Shown: piece after piece, positions 6,691 to 6,989 of the stretch
Position numbering within the stretch: the stretch's first letter is position 1
Layout: each line of letters starts with the position of its first letter
NCBI GenBank assembly: GCA_030149585.1
Contig: JASFBJ010000191.1
Coordinates: 1 to 6,989, forward strand
From: Desulfobacterales bacterium
Lineage (GTDB): Bacteria; Desulfobacterota; Desulfobacteria; Desulfobacterales; JASFBJ01
Direction of reading: 5' to 3'
Length of the DNA: 6,989 bases
Made by a program: the position numbers and the translations under genes
Notes under the pieces: model-generated
Told to the model about the DNA's origin: nothing
The model's input: the letters and a program-made list of their open reading frames with translations, nothing else
Databases searched by the model: none

Positions 6691-6978
6691 ATGAAACAGA
6701 TATGCAAAGATCTCGCGGCTGAGCATGAAGCTCTTGACCAGGTTGTGGCAAATCTTGATGAAAAAGGCTGGAGTACTGTCACCTATTGCTGGGGATGGAC
6801 TGTCCGGGATGAGATCAGCCATTTAGCCTATATTGACGGCACTTCAAAACTGGCTGTCGTTGATAAGGATGCTTTTCTAAAACGTGTTAAGGAGATGCCG
6901 GCCGATTTTGATAAATTTCATAACCTTGTTATAAGTTCCGGCCGGGATAAATCCGGTACTGAAATGCTGCACTGGTAG
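6691..6978 (+). pseudogene. TIGR03084-like (DinB/mycothiol-isomerase-type fold) protein, cut short after 95 codons
   Basis: The translation matches the amino-terminal part of the TIGR03084 family: KDLAAEHEALDQVVANLDEK (6-25) then GWTVRDEISHLAYID (35-49), with His44 as the likely metal-site histidine. These proteins share the four-helix fold of the DinB/maleylpyruvate-isomerase group and are commonly near acyl-CoA genes; their reaction is not established. The family is usually about 250 residues, from memory, whereas this frame ends at TAG (6976-6978) after EMLHW. The next codons are CGG, TAA, AAG. If TAG and TAA were Trp and Lys codons, the protein would read LHWWRKK, which fits the family's W-W-R region, so this looks like a broken reading frame or a sequence error near the end of the window. 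A naturally short protein cannot be excluded. AAAGGAAG six bases upstream gives a normal start, and the gene likely shares the AtuA transcript. Confidence 0.75.
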
Positions 6979-6989
6979 CGGTAAAAGCG

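Noticed and set aside
6966..6989. Walker A-like TGSGKS in the frame one base ahead of the TIGR03084-like gene
   Set aside because: In that frame a TAA lies only about 18 codons upstream, the preceding residues resemble no ATPase, and the sequence follows the TIGR03084-like gene in its own frame. It is most likely a coincidence.
1..6989. CRISPR array, tRNA, rRNA or long repeats
   Set aside because: I saw no regularly spaced repeats, no tRNA-like cloverleaf sequence and no rRNA segments on either strand.

Overview
This 6989-base window is bacterial, moderately AT-rich by eye and gene-dense. The gene set is an ADP-forming-type acyl-CoA ligase subunit, an acyl-CoA dehydrogenase homologue, an AtuA-family protein and a TIGR03084-like protein. 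It suggests an anaerobic or facultative acid-degrading bacterium. A Desulfobacterota-type sulfate reducer would fit, but that is inference from gene content, not a taxonomic proof.

Layout, left to right. Bases 1-475 are a low-information flank: a possible 3' end of an unrecognised rightward gene (3-155), an AT-rich spacer with nothing recognisable (156-238), and what looks like a decayed IS1-like transposase fragment (239-481). From 476 to 4514 three genes point left, in transcription order: a CoA-binding/succinyl-CoA-ligase-like protein (4514 to 3039), an acyl-CoA dehydrogenase homologue (3002 to 1860) and a nucleotide-sugar 6-dehydrogenase of the TviB/WbpO type (1786 to 476). Gaps of 36 and 73 bases with no obvious terminator make a single transcript plausible. 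From 4844 two genes point right: a full-length AtuA-family protein and a TIGR03084-like protein whose frame stops after 95 codons, close to the end of the window.

The two gene sets diverge from a 329-base intergenic region (4515-4843). It holds two good sigma-70-type promoters back to back, one for each direction, both with 17-base spacers. Its arrangement suggests joint control of the two sides.

Working model (inference): the four central CoA-related or associated genes form a small catabolic or acyl-CoA interconversion module. The ligase-like protein would interconvert an acid and its CoA ester, the dehydrogenase homologue would act on the acyl-CoA, and the AtuA and TIGR03084 proteins would have undefined accessory roles. 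The substrate cannot be read from the sequence. Three points complicate the model: the ligase lacks its ATP-grasp partner within the window, the dehydrogenase homologue appears to lack the usual catalytic glutamate, and the TIGR03084-like frame is cut short by two in-frame stops. The sugar dehydrogenase belongs to surface-polysaccharide metabolism and is probably a separate function at the edge of the module.
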